Below, one piece after another: positions 1-9,658 of a DNA stretch of 64,000 nt. Within the stretch, counting starts at the first letter, position 1, and every line of letters begins with the position of its first letter. The notes beneath the pieces are model-generated. The model saw only the letters and a list, made by a program, of their open reading frames with translations, was not told the DNA's origin and did no database searches. The stretch comes from Sphingobacterium phlebotomi (GTDB taxonomy: Bacteria; Bacteroidota; Bacteroidia; Sphingobacteriales; Sphingobacteriaceae), in assembly GCF_008180195.1 (NCBI RefSeq), contig NZ_VTAV01000001.1, positions 930,001 to 994,000 of the forward strand, given 5' to 3'. Position numbers and translations under genes: made by a program.

Positions 1-180
1 ATTGCATTGGAAATGGTAGACGAAAACCATCCCTTCTACGCTTTGTCAGGAAGTGATAATATTATTTCATTTACAACAGAACGTTATAAGGAGCGTCCTT
101 TAGTCGTAAAAGGTCCTGGGGCCGGAGCGGAAGTGACCGCGGCGGGTGTATTTGCTGATTTGGTCAATGTGGGAGCATAA
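1..180 (+). CDS. thrA: C-terminal end of bifunctional aspartokinase/homoserine dehydrogenase (partial)
   Basis: Only the last 59 codons are present, in frame 1 from base 1, ending at TAA 178-180. The peptide includes [20 protein letters not shown], the conserved C-terminal stretch of homoserine dehydrogenase, where the [10 protein letters not shown] run closes the catalytic domain. Homoserine dehydrogenase reduces aspartate semialdehyde to homoserine. In Bacteroidota it is usually fused to aspartokinase, as in E. coli ThrA; the fusion is inferred, since the N-terminal part lies outside the window. It is followed after 15 bases by homoserine kinase and then threonine synthase, giving the classical thrABC order. 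Confidence 0.88.
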   Translation: MALEMVDENHPFYALSGSDNIISFTTERYKERPLVVKGPGAGAEVTAAGVFADLVNVGA

Positions 181-195
181 TTAGTTGATAGAATA

Positions 196-1173
196 ATGAA
201 TCAAAATAAAACAGATAAAAAAATAGATTTCGATAAAATCGCGGATACCGTGCGTGTGTTTGCGCCTGCCACTGTAGCCAATATGATATGTGGATTTGAC
301 ATATTGGGGTTCGCAGTGGACTATCCGGGAGATGAAGTCCTTATGCACCGCGTTGCAACGCCTGGTGTACGGATCAGATCTATAGTTGGAGACGATGGTA
401 GGCTGCCGTTAGATGCCGATAAAAATACTGTAAGTGCTTGCGTGAAAATGTTATTAGCGCATCTAGCAGTTTCTAAAGAGATCGGTGTAGAGATAGAACT
501 CATCAAGCACATGCCCATTGGTAGTGGTTTAGGTTCGAGTTCCGCCAGTACAGTAGCGGGATTATTTGCTATCAATAGCCTCTTGGGAAATCCGTTGACG
601 AAAGAAGAACTGCTGCCTTTCTGTGTGGAGGGTGAGCGCCTTGCTTGTGGTCATGGGCACGCTGATAATGTAGCCCCGGCATTAATGGGGGGCATTACGT
701 TAATTCGAGGACACAATCCTTTGGATATAATTAAATTGCCAGTACCGGAAGAGCTATATGCGGGAATCGTGTTTCCAAAGGTCGATGTACCTACACGTGA
801 TGCTCGACAGCTCATCAAAGAAAAAGTCTTCTTGAAAGATGCAGTGACACAGTGGGGCAATATTGCAGGGTTAATTGCAGGTCTCTATGAAAGCGATTAC
901 GAGTTAATTAGCCGGAGTATGCACGATGTGCTCATCGAACCTACTCGTGCCATTTTGATTCCGGAGTTTTACACGATGAAGCAAATAGCATTAGATGCAG
1001 GGGCACTTAGTTTTGGTATTTCTGGCTCGGGTCCGTCGGTAGTTGCTATTTCGCGTGGAAAAGAAACCGCCGAAAAAGCGGCTAATCTCATTCAGCAACA
1101 CTTGACAGATTGTGAGATAGATAGTTTTAAATATGTGTCCCCTGTCAATATAGACGGACCGAAGATCATATAA
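196..1173 (+). CDS. thrB: Homoserine kinase
   Basis: Phosphorylates homoserine with ATP to O-phosphohomoserine, the step before threonine synthase. The 325-residue protein has the GHMP kinase fold: an early substrate segment (VFAPATVANMICGFDILGFA, about 21-40), the glycine/serine-rich ATP loop MPIGSGLGSSSAS (106-118), and a late ISGSGPSVVAIS motif near 275. Length fits the family. It lies 15 bases after thrA and 26 bases before the preferred thrC start, so the three genes are almost certainly one transcript. A short lysine-rich head before the fold begins is normal in Bacteroidota. Confidence 0.95.
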   Translation: MNQNKTDKKIDFDKIADTVRVFAPATVANMICGFDILGFAVDYPGDEVLMHRVATPGVRIRSIVGDDGRLPLDADKNTVSACVKMLLAHLAVSKEIGVEIELIKHMPIGSGLGSSSASTVAGLFAINSLLGNPLTKEELLPFCVEGERLACGHGHADNVAPALMGGITLIRGHNPLDIIKLPVPEELYAGIVFPKVDVPTRDARQLIKEKVFLKDAVTQWGNIAGLIAGLYESDYELISRSMHDVLIEPTRAILIPEFYTMKQIALDAGALSFGISGSGPSVVAISRGKETAEKAANLIQQHLTDCEIDSFKYVSPVNIDGPKII

Positions 1174-1199
1174 GTTGAAGAGTGAAAAAAATAAAAACA

Positions 1200-2507
1200 A
1201 TGAAACTATATAGTACAAATAATAAAGATCTACGGGTTTCTTTTCAAGAAGCTGTTTTTAATTCATTGCCGGCGGACAAAGGCTTATATATGCCAGAGGA
1301 TATCCCATCGTTAGATGCCGCTTTTATCCGCAATATTCAACAATATTCTTTGCGGGAGATTGCTTTTGAAGTAGCGCATACGTTAATTGGCGATGATATT
1401 CCAGATCATGATTTAAAGGCAATTATTGCGGATGCGATTAATTTTGATGCCCCAGTTCGGTTTTTGGATGCGGAAACAGCCGTATTAGAATTATTCCACG
1501 GGCCATCGTATGCTTTTAAGGATTTTGGTGCGCGATTTATGAGTCGTGTGATGGGCTATTTCTCGAAACAAGGGGATCAATTGCTAGATGTTTTGGTAGC
1601 CACTTCTGGAGATACTGGCGGAGCTGTAGCGTCGGGATTTTTAGGCGTCGAGGGTACACGTGTAACCATACTTTATCCCAAAGGGAAAGTTTCTAAAGTG
1701 CAGGAAGAACAGTTGACAACAAATGGAAAAAATATACGGGCGTTAGAAGTTGATGGAACGTTTGACGATTGTCAGGCGCTGGTGAAAACTGCATTCAATG
1801 ATGTCGATCTTAATAAAGCGTTAAGATTAACTTCTGCTAACTCCATTAATATCGCTCGGTTGATACCACAAACATTCTATTATTTTTGGGCATACGCACA
1901 ACTGAAGTCACAAGGCTCTTCCGAAGTAGTCTTTACTGTGCCTAGTGGCAACTTTGGTAATATCGGTGCGGGTTTGTTAGCTTATAAAATGGGTTTGCCT
2001 GTGACGCATTTCGTAGCGGGAACTAACGTCAACGACACCGTTCCACGTTTCTTGCAATCGGGTAGCTATGACCCAAAGCCATCTGTACAGACATTGGCAA
2101 ATGCCATGGATGTTGGTAATCCGAGCAATTGGGTGCGTATTCAGGATATGTTTCACAACAATCTGGAAGAGCTTCGTAGCATGATTTCATCTTACACTTA
2201 TGATGATGAGCAGACGGTAAAAGCGATGGAAGAACTGTATGATAAATATCAGTATATCGCTTGTCCGCATACGGCTATTGCCTATCTCGCGTCTAATCAA
2301 TACCGTCAAGATTATCCGGGAACGTATGCTTCTGTGTTTTTATCAACAGCCCATCCATGTAAGTTTCCAGATGCTATTTCTCAAGAAGTGTTTGCAAAAA
2401 TCGAATTACCCAAAGGAGCAGAAGAATTGGCGGGGAAGCAGAAGCTAGTGACAGAAATACCCGTGGATTACGAAATTTTTAAATCCTATTTGTTGGTCAA
2501 TAATTAG
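1200..2507 (+). CDS. thrC: Threonine synthase
   Basis: PLP-dependent enzyme converting O-phosphohomoserine to threonine and phosphate. The cofactor lysine sits in GPSYAFKDFG (Lys107 from this start), followed by the phosphate-binding and active-site stretch ATSGDTGGAVASG. A second signature, VPSGNFGNIGAGL, lies mid-protein, and the C-terminal half is complete, giving 435 residues. The frame can also open at a GTG at 1182, but ATG 1200 gives MKLYSTN, the common beginning of this family in Bacteroidota, so it is preferred. It is the last gene of the thr operon; no U-rich terminator follows closely. Confidence 0.93.
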   Translation: MKLYSTNNKDLRVSFQEAVFNSLPADKGLYMPEDIPSLDAAFIRNIQQYSLREIAFEVAHTLIGDDIPDHDLKAIIADAINFDAPVRFLDAETAVLELFHGPSYAFKDFGARFMSRVMGYFSKQGDQLLDVLVATSGDTGGAVASGFLGVEGTRVTILYPKGKVSKVQEEQLTTNGKNIRALEVDGTFDDCQALVKTAFNDVDLNKALRLTSANSINIARLIPQTFYYFWAYAQLKSQGSSEVVFTVPSGNFGNIGAGLLAYKMGLPVTHFVAGTNVNDTVPRFLQSGSYDPKPSVQTLANAMDVGNPSNWVRIQDMFHNNLEELRSMISSYTYDDEQTVKAMEELYDKYQYIACPHTAIAYLASNQYRQDYPGTYASVFLSTAHPCKFPDAISQEVFAKIELPKGAEELAGKQKLVTEIPVDYEIFKSYLLVNN

Positions 2508-2542
2508 GAATGTAAGGTTACTTCTTTTTCAAAAACGTAACG

Positions 2543-2571
2543 TTGATTTAACAAAAAACTGCCGATATTTG
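2543..2571 (+). promoter_or_regulatory. Possible promoter of the ECF sigma gene
   Basis: TTG (2543-2545), 18 bases, then GATATTTG (2564-2571) is one base off the Bacteroidota -7 octamer TAnnTTTG. If used, the transcript would begin near 2577 and carry a leader of about 105 bases that contains the perfect hairpin at 2600-2635. Confidence 0.3.
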
Positions 2572-2599
2572 TACCCAAATTAATTTGAGTAGACAGGAG

Positions 2600-2635
2600 A
2601 AGATTGCTATATTGTCTCGGCAATATAGCAATCTT
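2600..2635 (+). repeat. Perfect 15-bp inverted repeat with 6-base loop
   Basis: The arms AAGATTGCTATATTG (2600-2614) and its exact reverse complement (2621-2635) flank TCTCGG. No T-run follows in either direction, so a simple intrinsic terminator is not indicated. It lies between thrC and the ECF sigma gene, probably in the sigma gene's leader. A second small inverted repeat, TTATAG/CTATAA (2660-2678), lies just before the start codon. Confidence 0.75.
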
Positions 2636-2683
2636 AAACGTAAAAATTCCGGCCCTTCGTTATAGAGGCTGGCTATAAGTAAT

Positions 2684-3292
2684 ATGACGAATCATTCACA
2701 TATAGCGTATTGGCAATGTTTTATTCGAGGAGACGAAGACGCGTTTAAGGCCTTATACGACGTGTATGTCAATGCACTTTTTGCCTATGGGATTCGATAT
2801 TGTTCAGACGAAGAAATTGTAAAAGATAGTATACATGATTTATTCGTTGATTTACATCGATACCGTTCAAGACTGAGTCCTAACGTGAATGTTAAGGCGT
2901 ATCTGTTTGGTTCTCTTCGTCGGAAAGTAGTGGAAAGTAAAAAAAGGAATATAAGCCGTTCTATTTATGCCGAAAACTATCGTTTTCGATTGGAATTGGA
3001 AACGGAAGATTATATTACGTTATCCGATGACAAAGAAGATGAGGTCTTGACAAAACTTCGCGCTGAAATGGAGAAATTGCCCCATCGTCAAAAAGAGGCC
3101 CTTTATTTGCGTTTTACCTGCGAAATGTCCTATGAGCAGGTTGCCCAAATTATGGATATTTCTATTGCTTCCTGCCGTACTTTTATATATAGAGCTGTAA
3201 AAGATCTGCGTCAGCGGATGGAAAATAACAAAATTTCGCAATTACTATTCATTGCATTTTTACCTGTAGATGCAGAGAAAAGTAATATTTAA
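2684..3292 (+). CDS. ECF RNA polymerase sigma factor (FecI-like)
   Basis: A 202-residue extracytoplasmic-function sigma factor. Region 2 covers about 12-75 (FKALYDVYVNALFAYG...SIHDLFVDLHRYR) and binds core polymerase and the -10 element. Region 4 covers about 130-180 (LPHRQKEALYLRF...YEQVAQIMDIS...FIYRAVKDL), with the helix-turn-helix for -35 recognition. Immediately downstream are a FecR anti-sigma factor, a SusC porin whose N-terminal STN domain can signal to FecR, and SusD. This is the standard trans-envelope relay in which substrate binding at the outer membrane frees the sigma factor. Its likely target is the susC promoter region; the substrate cannot be read from sequence. Confidence 0.93.
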   Translation: MTNHSHIAYWQCFIRGDEDAFKALYDVYVNALFAYGIRYCSDEEIVKDSIHDLFVDLHRYRSRLSPNVNVKAYLFGSLRRKVVESKKRNISRSIYAENYRFRLELETEDYITLSDDKEDEVLTKLRAEMEKLPHRQKEALYLRFTCEMSYEQVAQIMDISIASCRTFIYRAVKDLRQRMENNKISQLLFIAFLPVDAEKSNI

Positions 3293-3445
3293 TCTTTTGC
3301 TTTCTTCCGGTATTTTCCGATTTCTTTCTATTATTTTCATTTTTTTTTAATTCCCTGTCTATAAAATGGCAATCTCGTCCTCTATTATATATAGATATAA
3401 AAAGGGAATTATTATTATAAATCCAAAAATTGCTAATCGATATAC

Positions 3446-4564
3446 ATGGAACGCAAGATAGAAGATATTTTAAGTGGCGAATCTCCTCGTAAAGATCTGG
3501 AAAAAGAGGCTGTCAATGACACTAGAAAGATGGGGGAACGCATTTTAAACATACTGAAATTGTCAAAATCCCATAGATTGTCATCGGAGGCGCACGTGGC
3601 GGTATGGACACGTATCGAAGAAACAACACAGAAAGCCAGTAAGCGGAATCGTCAAATTAAAATCTTAAGGTATAGTGCAGTTGCCTGTGCCGTTATAGCA
3701 TTATCATTCTTTTTTTGGAATAAGCAAGACCCTGATATTTCCTATAATTCCTTATTGTATAACGCCATGAATAACCAAAATTTAATAACGGAGGAAGAAG
3801 AGGTATCCATGAAACGAGGCGATGGACAACAGGTACGTATTTCCGACGGACAAGAGGTTATTGATTTAAGCTCGGATCAGAAGTATGAGGATGAAAGAAA
3901 GAACGCGTCTACATTCAATACACTGACGGTACCTTATGGAAAACGTATCGAAGTCATATTGCCGGATAACTCGAAGGTATGGTTGAATGCGGGGTCGCAA
4001 TTAACGTTTCCAACCATATTTGATGCTGCTGAAAGACGAGTATATTTAGAAGGCGAAGGGTACTTTGATGTAGAGGGCGATGTAAAACGACCTTTCTACG
4101 TTCATACAGCGAATATGATGGTTAAAGTATTGGGGACGACATTTAACATTAGTTCTTATAAAGATGATTCCTTTGCATCAACCGTGTTGCTTAGCGGAGA
4201 AATAGAATTGCAAGGAGCAGGGGAAATATCATTTGAACCTCAGGTTCTAAAACCGGGAACTGCTGCGGTATTACGTAAGAATAGTAAACATTTGTCTATT
4301 TCACAAGAAGCTGTTGAGAACCATATTTCCTGGACGCGAAAGCAGCTTATCTTGAAAAATACACCGTTAGCGGAAGTTATCGCGCGGCTAGAACGCGTCT
4401 ATAATACGGATATTACGGTAGAATCTACATCTGGGTCTAATGAAACCTTTTCAGGGAGGTTAGATTTAACGCAACCTTTAACGAGTTTACTGACAACATT
4501 ATATAACCCACTTGAATACCAACTTCAAAAAGAGGAAAGGAGGATTACAATCCAGAAAAAATAA
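3446..4564 (+). CDS. FecR family anti-sigma factor
   Basis: A 372-residue single-pass inner-membrane protein. The N-terminal cytoplasmic part (1-73) should hold the sigma factor. The membrane helix is about 74-91 (RYSAVACAVIALSFFFW). The periplasmic FecR domain spans about 165-270 (LTVPYGKRIEVILPDNSKVW...LEGEGYFDVE). The C-terminal DUF4974 (about 295-370, KNTPLAEVIARLERVYNTDI) resembles an STN/secretin fold and contacts the SusC signalling domain. It lies 153 bases after the sigma gene and 121 before susC. Full length and intact. Confidence 0.93.
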   Translation: MERKIEDILSGESPRKDLEKEAVNDTRKMGERILNILKLSKSHRLSSEAHVAVWTRIEETTQKASKRNRQIKILRYSAVACAVIALSFFFWNKQDPDISYNSLLYNAMNNQNLITEEEEVSMKRGDGQQVRISDGQEVIDLSSDQKYEDERKNASTFNTLTVPYGKRIEVILPDNSKVWLNAGSQLTFPTIFDAAERRVYLEGEGYFDVEGDVKRPFYVHTANMMVKVLGTTFNISSYKDDSFASTVLLSGEIELQGAGEISFEPQVLKPGTAAVLRKNSKHLSISQEAVENHISWTRKQLILKNTPLAEVIARLERVYNTDITVESTSGSNETFSGRLDLTQPLTSLLTTLYNPLEYQLQKEERRITIQKK

Positions 4565-4685
4565 CACGATGTTTAACTGAAATACTAAAAAAAGTCGATA
4601 AAAGAAATAGGCAGATGCGGTAACATCTACCTATTTACAGATGTATTAATTAACAAAAGCATTAATTTATAACAATTGTAAATCT

Positions 4686-7600
4686 ATGAAGTTTCTTTAC
4701 AATAGACAAGCCTTTCTTGTTAAAGAAAGACATAAAAGTCTATACCAAAAAGTAATCCGTATGATAAAGTTAACAGCTCTTTTTTTGTGTTTAGGAATGG
4801 TTGCCGTTCATGCAGATACCTACTCACAAAATGTCAGTGTTGATATCAGAAACGGTAAATTGATCGATTTATTCGAAGAAATCGAAGGGCAAAGCGAGTA
4901 CGTATTCCTGTATAGGGATAAATTGGTTGCCGATAAAAAGATCAATATCACTGCTAAAAATGAAAATTTACAACGTCTACTTAAAAAGACGTTAAACGCT
5001 GAAAATTTGGATTACACCATTACGGGTAATCAAATTACCATTATGCCAAGGAAAGAGGCTCAGCAACGCGTTGTTTCTGGTACCGTCACAGATGAAGATG
5101 GCAGCCCGCTTTCAGCAGCTAACGTGTTAATTAAGGGCTCTACGGTAGGTACGGTGACGGATGACGCGGGACGGTATCAGATCACTATAAATGGTGAGGT
5201 TACCTTGATGTTTAGTATGATGGGCTATCAAGATGTTGAAGAAAGCACGCAGAATCGTACGCGTATAGACGTGGTGTTGCGTTCCGATACAAGGGATATA
5301 GATGAAGTGGTGGTGACGGGGTACAGCCAAATCGAAAGAAGGCACGTAGCTTCTTCAGTATCCGATGTGAATATGGACCGGGTCACCAATCGACCGATGT
5401 TTAAATTACAGGAAGCCTTCAGTGGTACTGTGCCCGGTGTGATGATGATGCAGAGCAGCAATATGCCGGGAGAAACGCCTGGTGACATATCGATTCGGGG
5501 CGTCAGTACATTAAAAGGACAGGCCCCGCTGGTTATCGTCGATGGAATGGAACAGACACTTACCGATATCGATCCCAATCAGGTAAAGAGTATTTCCGTG
5601 CTGAAAGATGCCGCATCCGCGTCACTTTATGGTTCTAAAGGAGCAAACGGAGTGATCATCATCGAGACACACCGCGGACAACCGGGGCAGTTTAAAGTAG
5701 ATCTGCACCACTGGTCGGGTATCAGTTCACAGATCGATAAACCTGATTTCGTAGGTGCTGCAGATTATATGCGTCTGAATAATGAAGCACGCGGCTTGCA
5801 GGGACAATCGCATCTTTTTTCGGATGACGATATTGCCAAAGCTGAATCAGGAGAAACACCTTCGGTGGATTGGTTGGATGCCATCGCGGAACGTACCCCA
5901 TTTAAGCAGAACACCAGTGCCAACATCTCTGGCGGCGGAGGTGTCGGAACGTTTAATCTGATGCTTGGCTATATGGCTGATAAAGGATTGAACAATATTG
6001 AAGGATCTGATAAATTCAGTGCACGTTTTAACACCAATATCAATATGGCGGACAAGTTTGTATTGTTGGCTGATTTTTATGCACATCGCTTACAAAATGA
6101 TCGCCTTATGGCGAATACCAACGGGCACGGGTTGTACCAGGATGCTTGGAAGATGAATCCAGCACAGTCGATATTTTACGATACGGATAGGCCAGATCAC
6201 TATGCGCTATACAATAACCTTAATCCTGTGGCATCGATTCACCACGGTGGGACACGAAGCAGTATGTATGATCGGAGTACCATAAACTTAAGACCACGCT
6301 ATTTTATTACTGAAAACTTCTCCATTGATGGAAATGTCTCCTATATGATTAATAAATCTGCATGGAAGCAAGAGCGTTTAACGTACCGTTTTTATGACGA
6401 AGAGGGCAAACCTGCCTTGATATGGGGGAACAATGTGGATGCAACCCAGGACGTGAGTTCAAGCCAATTAACAGCCAGGGCCAATATCAATTATCAAGCA
6501 TCTTTGTTTAATAATAGGGATAAGATTTACCTGATTGCCGGTACCGAAACGATGTCGCATGTTTATACGGACTATCGAGAAATCAATAAAGCTTCGTTCT
6601 TCGGAAAGCTAAACTATTCTTTTGATGAACGCTATCTTTTAGAAGTGACAGCAAGAGCCGATGGTAGCAGTAAATTTGCACCGGGTCATCGCTGGGGATT
6701 CTTCCCCTCGGCAGCCTTGGCATGGAATGCGCATAACGAAAAATTTATGCAGGGCTTGAAAACTAGTGGTGCTATCAATAACTTAAAATTACGTTTCTCT
6801 TATGGTAAAATCGGTAACGAAAATGTAGATCCTTACCTTTGGCAGGAGGTGGTGAATAACTGGGGCTGGTTTATGCGTGTACCAAATCCTGAATTTTCTT
6901 GGGAAAAGCAAAACCAGTGGAATATCGGGATGGATTTAACAGCACTGAAAAACCGCTTGAACATAACGGCGGAAGTGTATCATAAACATTCCTACGATTT
7001 GATTTACGACAACTTCCCTATTCCTCCGCTGATCGGGGCAAATATCTTGGAATCTAGTGTTAATATTGGTGAAGTAGAAAATAAAGGTTGGGAAATCGGC
7101 GCGAGCTGGAGTGATAAAGTAGGTGATTTTTCCTATTCTGTTGGCGGGATGTTGTTTGACAACATAAACCGTGTTTTAAAAGCAGGATATACGACCGCAG
7201 ACAGTTTGGTATTCAAAGGCAATGAGGATAAAATATGGTACCGAGGCATCGCGATAGATAACTATTATGGATATCAAAGTGATGGTTATTATCAAAATCA
7301 GGCAGAATTGGATGCTAATGGAGCGAAACTGGCGAACACGCAGATCGGTGATATTCGTTATGTAGATCAAAATGGAGATGGTATCATCAACGAAAATGAC
7401 CGAGTAAACCTAGGTGATCCCTTTCCGCATATGAACTATGCTGTTAATGTAGATTTGCGCTATAAAAACTGGGATTTTAGTATGTTGGGGCAAGGTGTAG
7501 GTCGTCGGACACAACGTATACGTGGGCTTGAAGCTTATCCGGTATTGATGGACGGAAATGAGAATAGCTTAGGTACACCAAGACAGTACTATATGGATAA

Positions 7601-7925
7601 CCGCTGGACACCCGACAATCCGAACAGCCGCTTTCCGAGGGTATGGACGGGTGCTTCGCCGAATGCCAACCTCAGTGATGTATGGCTGGGTAATGCCTCT
7701 TACTTCCGTATCAAGACCATACAATTGGGCTATACCTTTAAGAATATTGGTAAATCGATTCGTAATGTACGCGTTTATGTGAATGCGCAAGATGCTCTTA
7801 CTTTCACCAAGTGGGAAGGCTTAGAGCCGGAAATTGAAGAGAAAGATTCACCTCGCTTTCAAGGTAACGGTGCCTATCCGCGGATGGCGACATATAGTAT
7901 CGGTGTTAAAGCAACAATATTGTAG
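4686..7925 (+). CDS. SusC/RagA-family TonB-linked outer membrane transporter
   Basis: A 1079-residue outer-membrane transporter. It has a long leader with a hydrophobic segment (LTALFLCLGMVAVHA, about 30-44), an STN signalling domain (about 52-105, KLIDLFEEIEGQSEYVFLY), a carboxypeptidase-regulatory-like domain (about 128-205), a TonB box-like DEVVVTGY, then a plug with the SusC signature VLKDAASASLYGSKGANGVI, and a barrel of about 750 residues. The STN domain makes it a transducer as well as an importer, and fits the FecI/FecR pair upstream. It should form a lidded transporter with the SusD lipoprotein encoded 9 bases downstream. No glycoside hydrolase or peptidase gene accompanies it, so the cargo is unknown. 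Confidence 0.95.
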   Translation: MKFLYNRQAFLVKERHKSLYQKVIRMIKLTALFLCLGMVAVHADTYSQNVSVDIRNGKLIDLFEEIEGQSEYVFLYRDKLVADKKINITAKNENLQRLLKKTLNAENLDYTITGNQITIMPRKEAQQRVVSGTVTDEDGSPLSAANVLIKGSTVGTVTDDAGRYQITINGEVTLMFSMMGYQDVEESTQNRTRIDVVLRSDTRDIDEVVVTGYSQIERRHVASSVSDVNMDRVTNRPMFKLQEAFSGTVPGVMMMQSSNMPGETPGDISIRGVSTLKGQAPLVIVDGMEQTLTDIDPNQVKSISVLKDAASASLYGSKGANGVIIIETHRGQPGQFKVDLHHWSGISSQIDKPDFVGAADYMRLNNEARGLQGQSHLFSDDDIAKAESGETPSVDWLDAIAERTPFKQNTSANISGGGGVGTFNLMLGYMADKGLNNIEGSDKFSARFNTNINMADKFVLLADFYAHRLQNDRLMANTNGHGLYQDAWKMNPAQSIFYDTDRPDHYALYNNLNPVASIHHGGTRSSMYDRSTINLRPRYFITENFSIDGNVSYMINKSAWKQERLTYRFYDEEGKPALIWGNNVDATQDVSSSQLTARANINYQASLFNNRDKIYLIAGTETMSHVYTDYREINKASFFGKLNYSFDERYLLEVTARADGSSKFAPGHRWGFFPSAALAWNAHNEKFMQGLKTSGAINNLKLRFSYGKIGNENVDPYLWQEVVNNWGWFMRVPNPEFSWEKQNQWNIGMDLTALKNRLNITAEVYHKHSYDLIYDNFPIPPLIGANILESSVNIGEVENKGWEIGASWSDKVGDFSYSVGGMLFDNINRVLKAGYTTADSLVFKGNEDKIWYRGIAIDNYYGYQSDGYYQNQAELDANGAKLANTQIGDIRYVDQNGDGIINENDRVNLGDPFPHMNYAVNVDLRYKNWDFSMLGQGVGRRTQRIRGLEAYPVLMDGNENSLGTPRQYYMDNRWTPDNPNSRFPRVWTGASPNANLSDVWLGNASYFRIKTIQLGYTFKNIGKSIRNVRVYVNAQDALTFTKWEGLEPEIEEKDSPRFQGNGAYPRMATYSIGVKATIL

Positions 7926-7934
7926 TCTATAAAC

Positions 7935-9545
7935 ATGAATAAGATGAAAATGAAATTTGTATATATGATTTCCTTGGTGTTAGTCTTAACGAGTTGTGAA
8001 AGTTTTCTGGATAAGCGCGACCCAACAGCGACCACATTTGAGGAGTTTTTTAATACGGAAGCCGATTTGCAACGTGTGACCTATAGCTCCTATTTAGATT
8101 TTTTTACACCCCGGGACAATCGTCGTCTTCTCTTCTACATGAAAGACGGACGATCGGATGATGCATATGCCCGGGTGGAAGGTGATCACCATTTGCGTAT
8201 CGCGAACGGTAATATCAACGCCAATACACGCGCATTTGAATACTATTATACGCTGCATATGAAACATGTGGGGCGTATCAATATGTATATTGCCAATATT
8301 GATAAACCTTATTTGGAAAATGAGGCGGTACGGCAAAAATATAAAGCGATCCTCGAAGGATTACGGGTGTGGCATTATTTTGAGGCAACGACACGTTGGG
8401 GAGATATTCCATTTCTGCTGGAACCGGCTACCGTAGAGGAGGCGAAGCAACCGCCTTTGCCGCAAACCGAGGTATTAGACAGACTGTTTGAAATGTCGGA
8501 TGATATCATTAGCCGTTTACCTTCGGGAGAATATTCGACGGATAAGCACTTTTTTAATAAAGAATCGTTCAAGACCCTTGTGATGCGTTATGCTTTATAT
8601 CACGGACGTTATGAACGCGCAGCCCGTCTGGCACAAGAAGTTATGGAAAGCGGAAGGTACGAGCTTTATCCGAATTATGGTGATTTGTTCCAGTATGCAG
8701 GAGCCTCCTCCAATAAGGAATTTATCCAACACCATAACTTGGAAGCCGTGGGAGCGAACAATACCTGGTCGTTTAGGGACTTAGGTCCGCATTTCCGTAC
8801 CGGGACCGGTCAATCTTACAGTGTACCTACCAAGGCATTGGTCGATGCATATTGGACGCTACAAGGACGTCCTATCGACAATTGTCCCGAGCATACCAAA
8901 GAAGAATACGAACTGGATCCCAAGCTGAACCGTGATCCACGTTATACGGCGAGCATCATGGGGCATGGGGATATTTTTTATGGAGAGGAAATAGATATTT
9001 ATAATACACAAAGTCCGATGTATTACCAAAATGTGCGCGCTAGTAAATCGGGCTATTGGTACCGGAAGTTTGTACCCGAAGAGGATGCCTTTCGTAATGG
9101 TAATTTAGTTTTTGGCTTGTCTCGTTATGCCGAAGTACTGTTGACTTATGCCGAAGCTAAGATCATGCAAAACGATATTGATGAACTAGCAAAAGACTGT
9201 ATCAATCAGGTGCGAAGACGAGCGGGACTGGATATGGATTATGCCGATGTCAAACTATCGGCATACAGTGCTTATACCCAGCAGCAGTGGATTGATTTAA
9301 TCCGTAACGAACGCCGAACCGAATTTGCAGGAGAAGGGTTTCGGTATGATGATATCATTCGCTGGCGCATTGCCGCGGATGTATTGAGCAAACCGGCATT
9401 AGGCCACACACGCGTAATGAGCAACGGGCAAAAACAAAGTCTGCATATTGAAAACAGAACGTTTGCACCACACAACTATTTATGGCCACACCATGCGCTA
9501 CAGTTGAAAATAGAGCCAGATTTGGTACAGAATCCAGGATACTAA
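7935..9545 (+). CDS. SusD/RagB-family outer membrane lipoprotein
   Basis: A 536-residue surface lipoprotein that caps the SusC porin and binds substrate. The signal peptide ends in LVLTSC, with the lipidated Cys at position 21. The mature start ESFLDKRDPTATTFEEFF is typical of the family. The helical TPR-like core and the late signature LIRNERRTEFAGEGFRYDDIIRW (about 455-477, read in parts) are present. It is the last gene of the four-gene module and is followed by a strong terminator. ATG 7947 is an alternative start that would shorten the signal peptide by four residues. Confidence 0.95.
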   Translation: MNKMKMKFVYMISLVLVLTSCESFLDKRDPTATTFEEFFNTEADLQRVTYSSYLDFFTPRDNRRLLFYMKDGRSDDAYARVEGDHHLRIANGNINANTRAFEYYYTLHMKHVGRINMYIANIDKPYLENEAVRQKYKAILEGLRVWHYFEATTRWGDIPFLLEPATVEEAKQPPLPQTEVLDRLFEMSDDIISRLPSGEYSTDKHFFNKESFKTLVMRYALYHGRYERAARLAQEVMESGRYELYPNYGDLFQYAGASSNKEFIQHHNLEAVGANNTWSFRDLGPHFRTGTGQSYSVPTKALVDAYWTLQGRPIDNCPEHTKEEYELDPKLNRDPRYTASIMGHGDIFYGEEIDIYNTQSPMYYQNVRASKSGYWYRKFVPEEDAFRNGNLVFGLSRYAEVLLTYAEAKIMQNDIDELAKDCINQVRRRAGLDMDYADVKLSAYSAYTQQQWIDLIRNERRTEFAGEGFRYDDIIRWRIAADVLSKPALGHTRVMSNGQKQSLHIENRTFAPHNYLWPHHALQLKIEPDLVQNPGY

Positions 9546-9557
9546 TCTGCAGCTATA

Positions 9558-9592
9558 CAGGCGGAAGTTTTTATACTTCCGCCTGTTTTTTT
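9558..9592 (+). terminator. Intrinsic terminator after susD
   Basis: Perfect 10-bp arms CAGGCGGAAG / CTTCCGCCTG around an 8-base AT loop, followed directly by seven T residues. Confidence 0.92.
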
Positions 9593-9645
9593 GTTATCTA
9601 ATAAAATAAAGGTTGTTTTATTAAATGTTTTGCTTCGTTAACGTG

Positions 9646-9653
9646 TATTTTTG
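9646..9653 (+). promoter_or_regulatory. -7 element abutting rlmI-like gene
   Basis: TATTTTTG matches TAnnTTTG and ends only 5 bases before the ATG at 9659. No clean TTTG is placed 19 bases upstream. If used, the transcript would be leaderless or nearly so. Confidence 0.5.
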
Positions 9654-9658
9654 CAGAT

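Noticed and set aside
5127..5578. Long open frames antisense to susC and to many other genes
   Set aside because: They mirror the codon pattern of the sense gene, carry no recognisable motif and have no promoter; treated as shadows.
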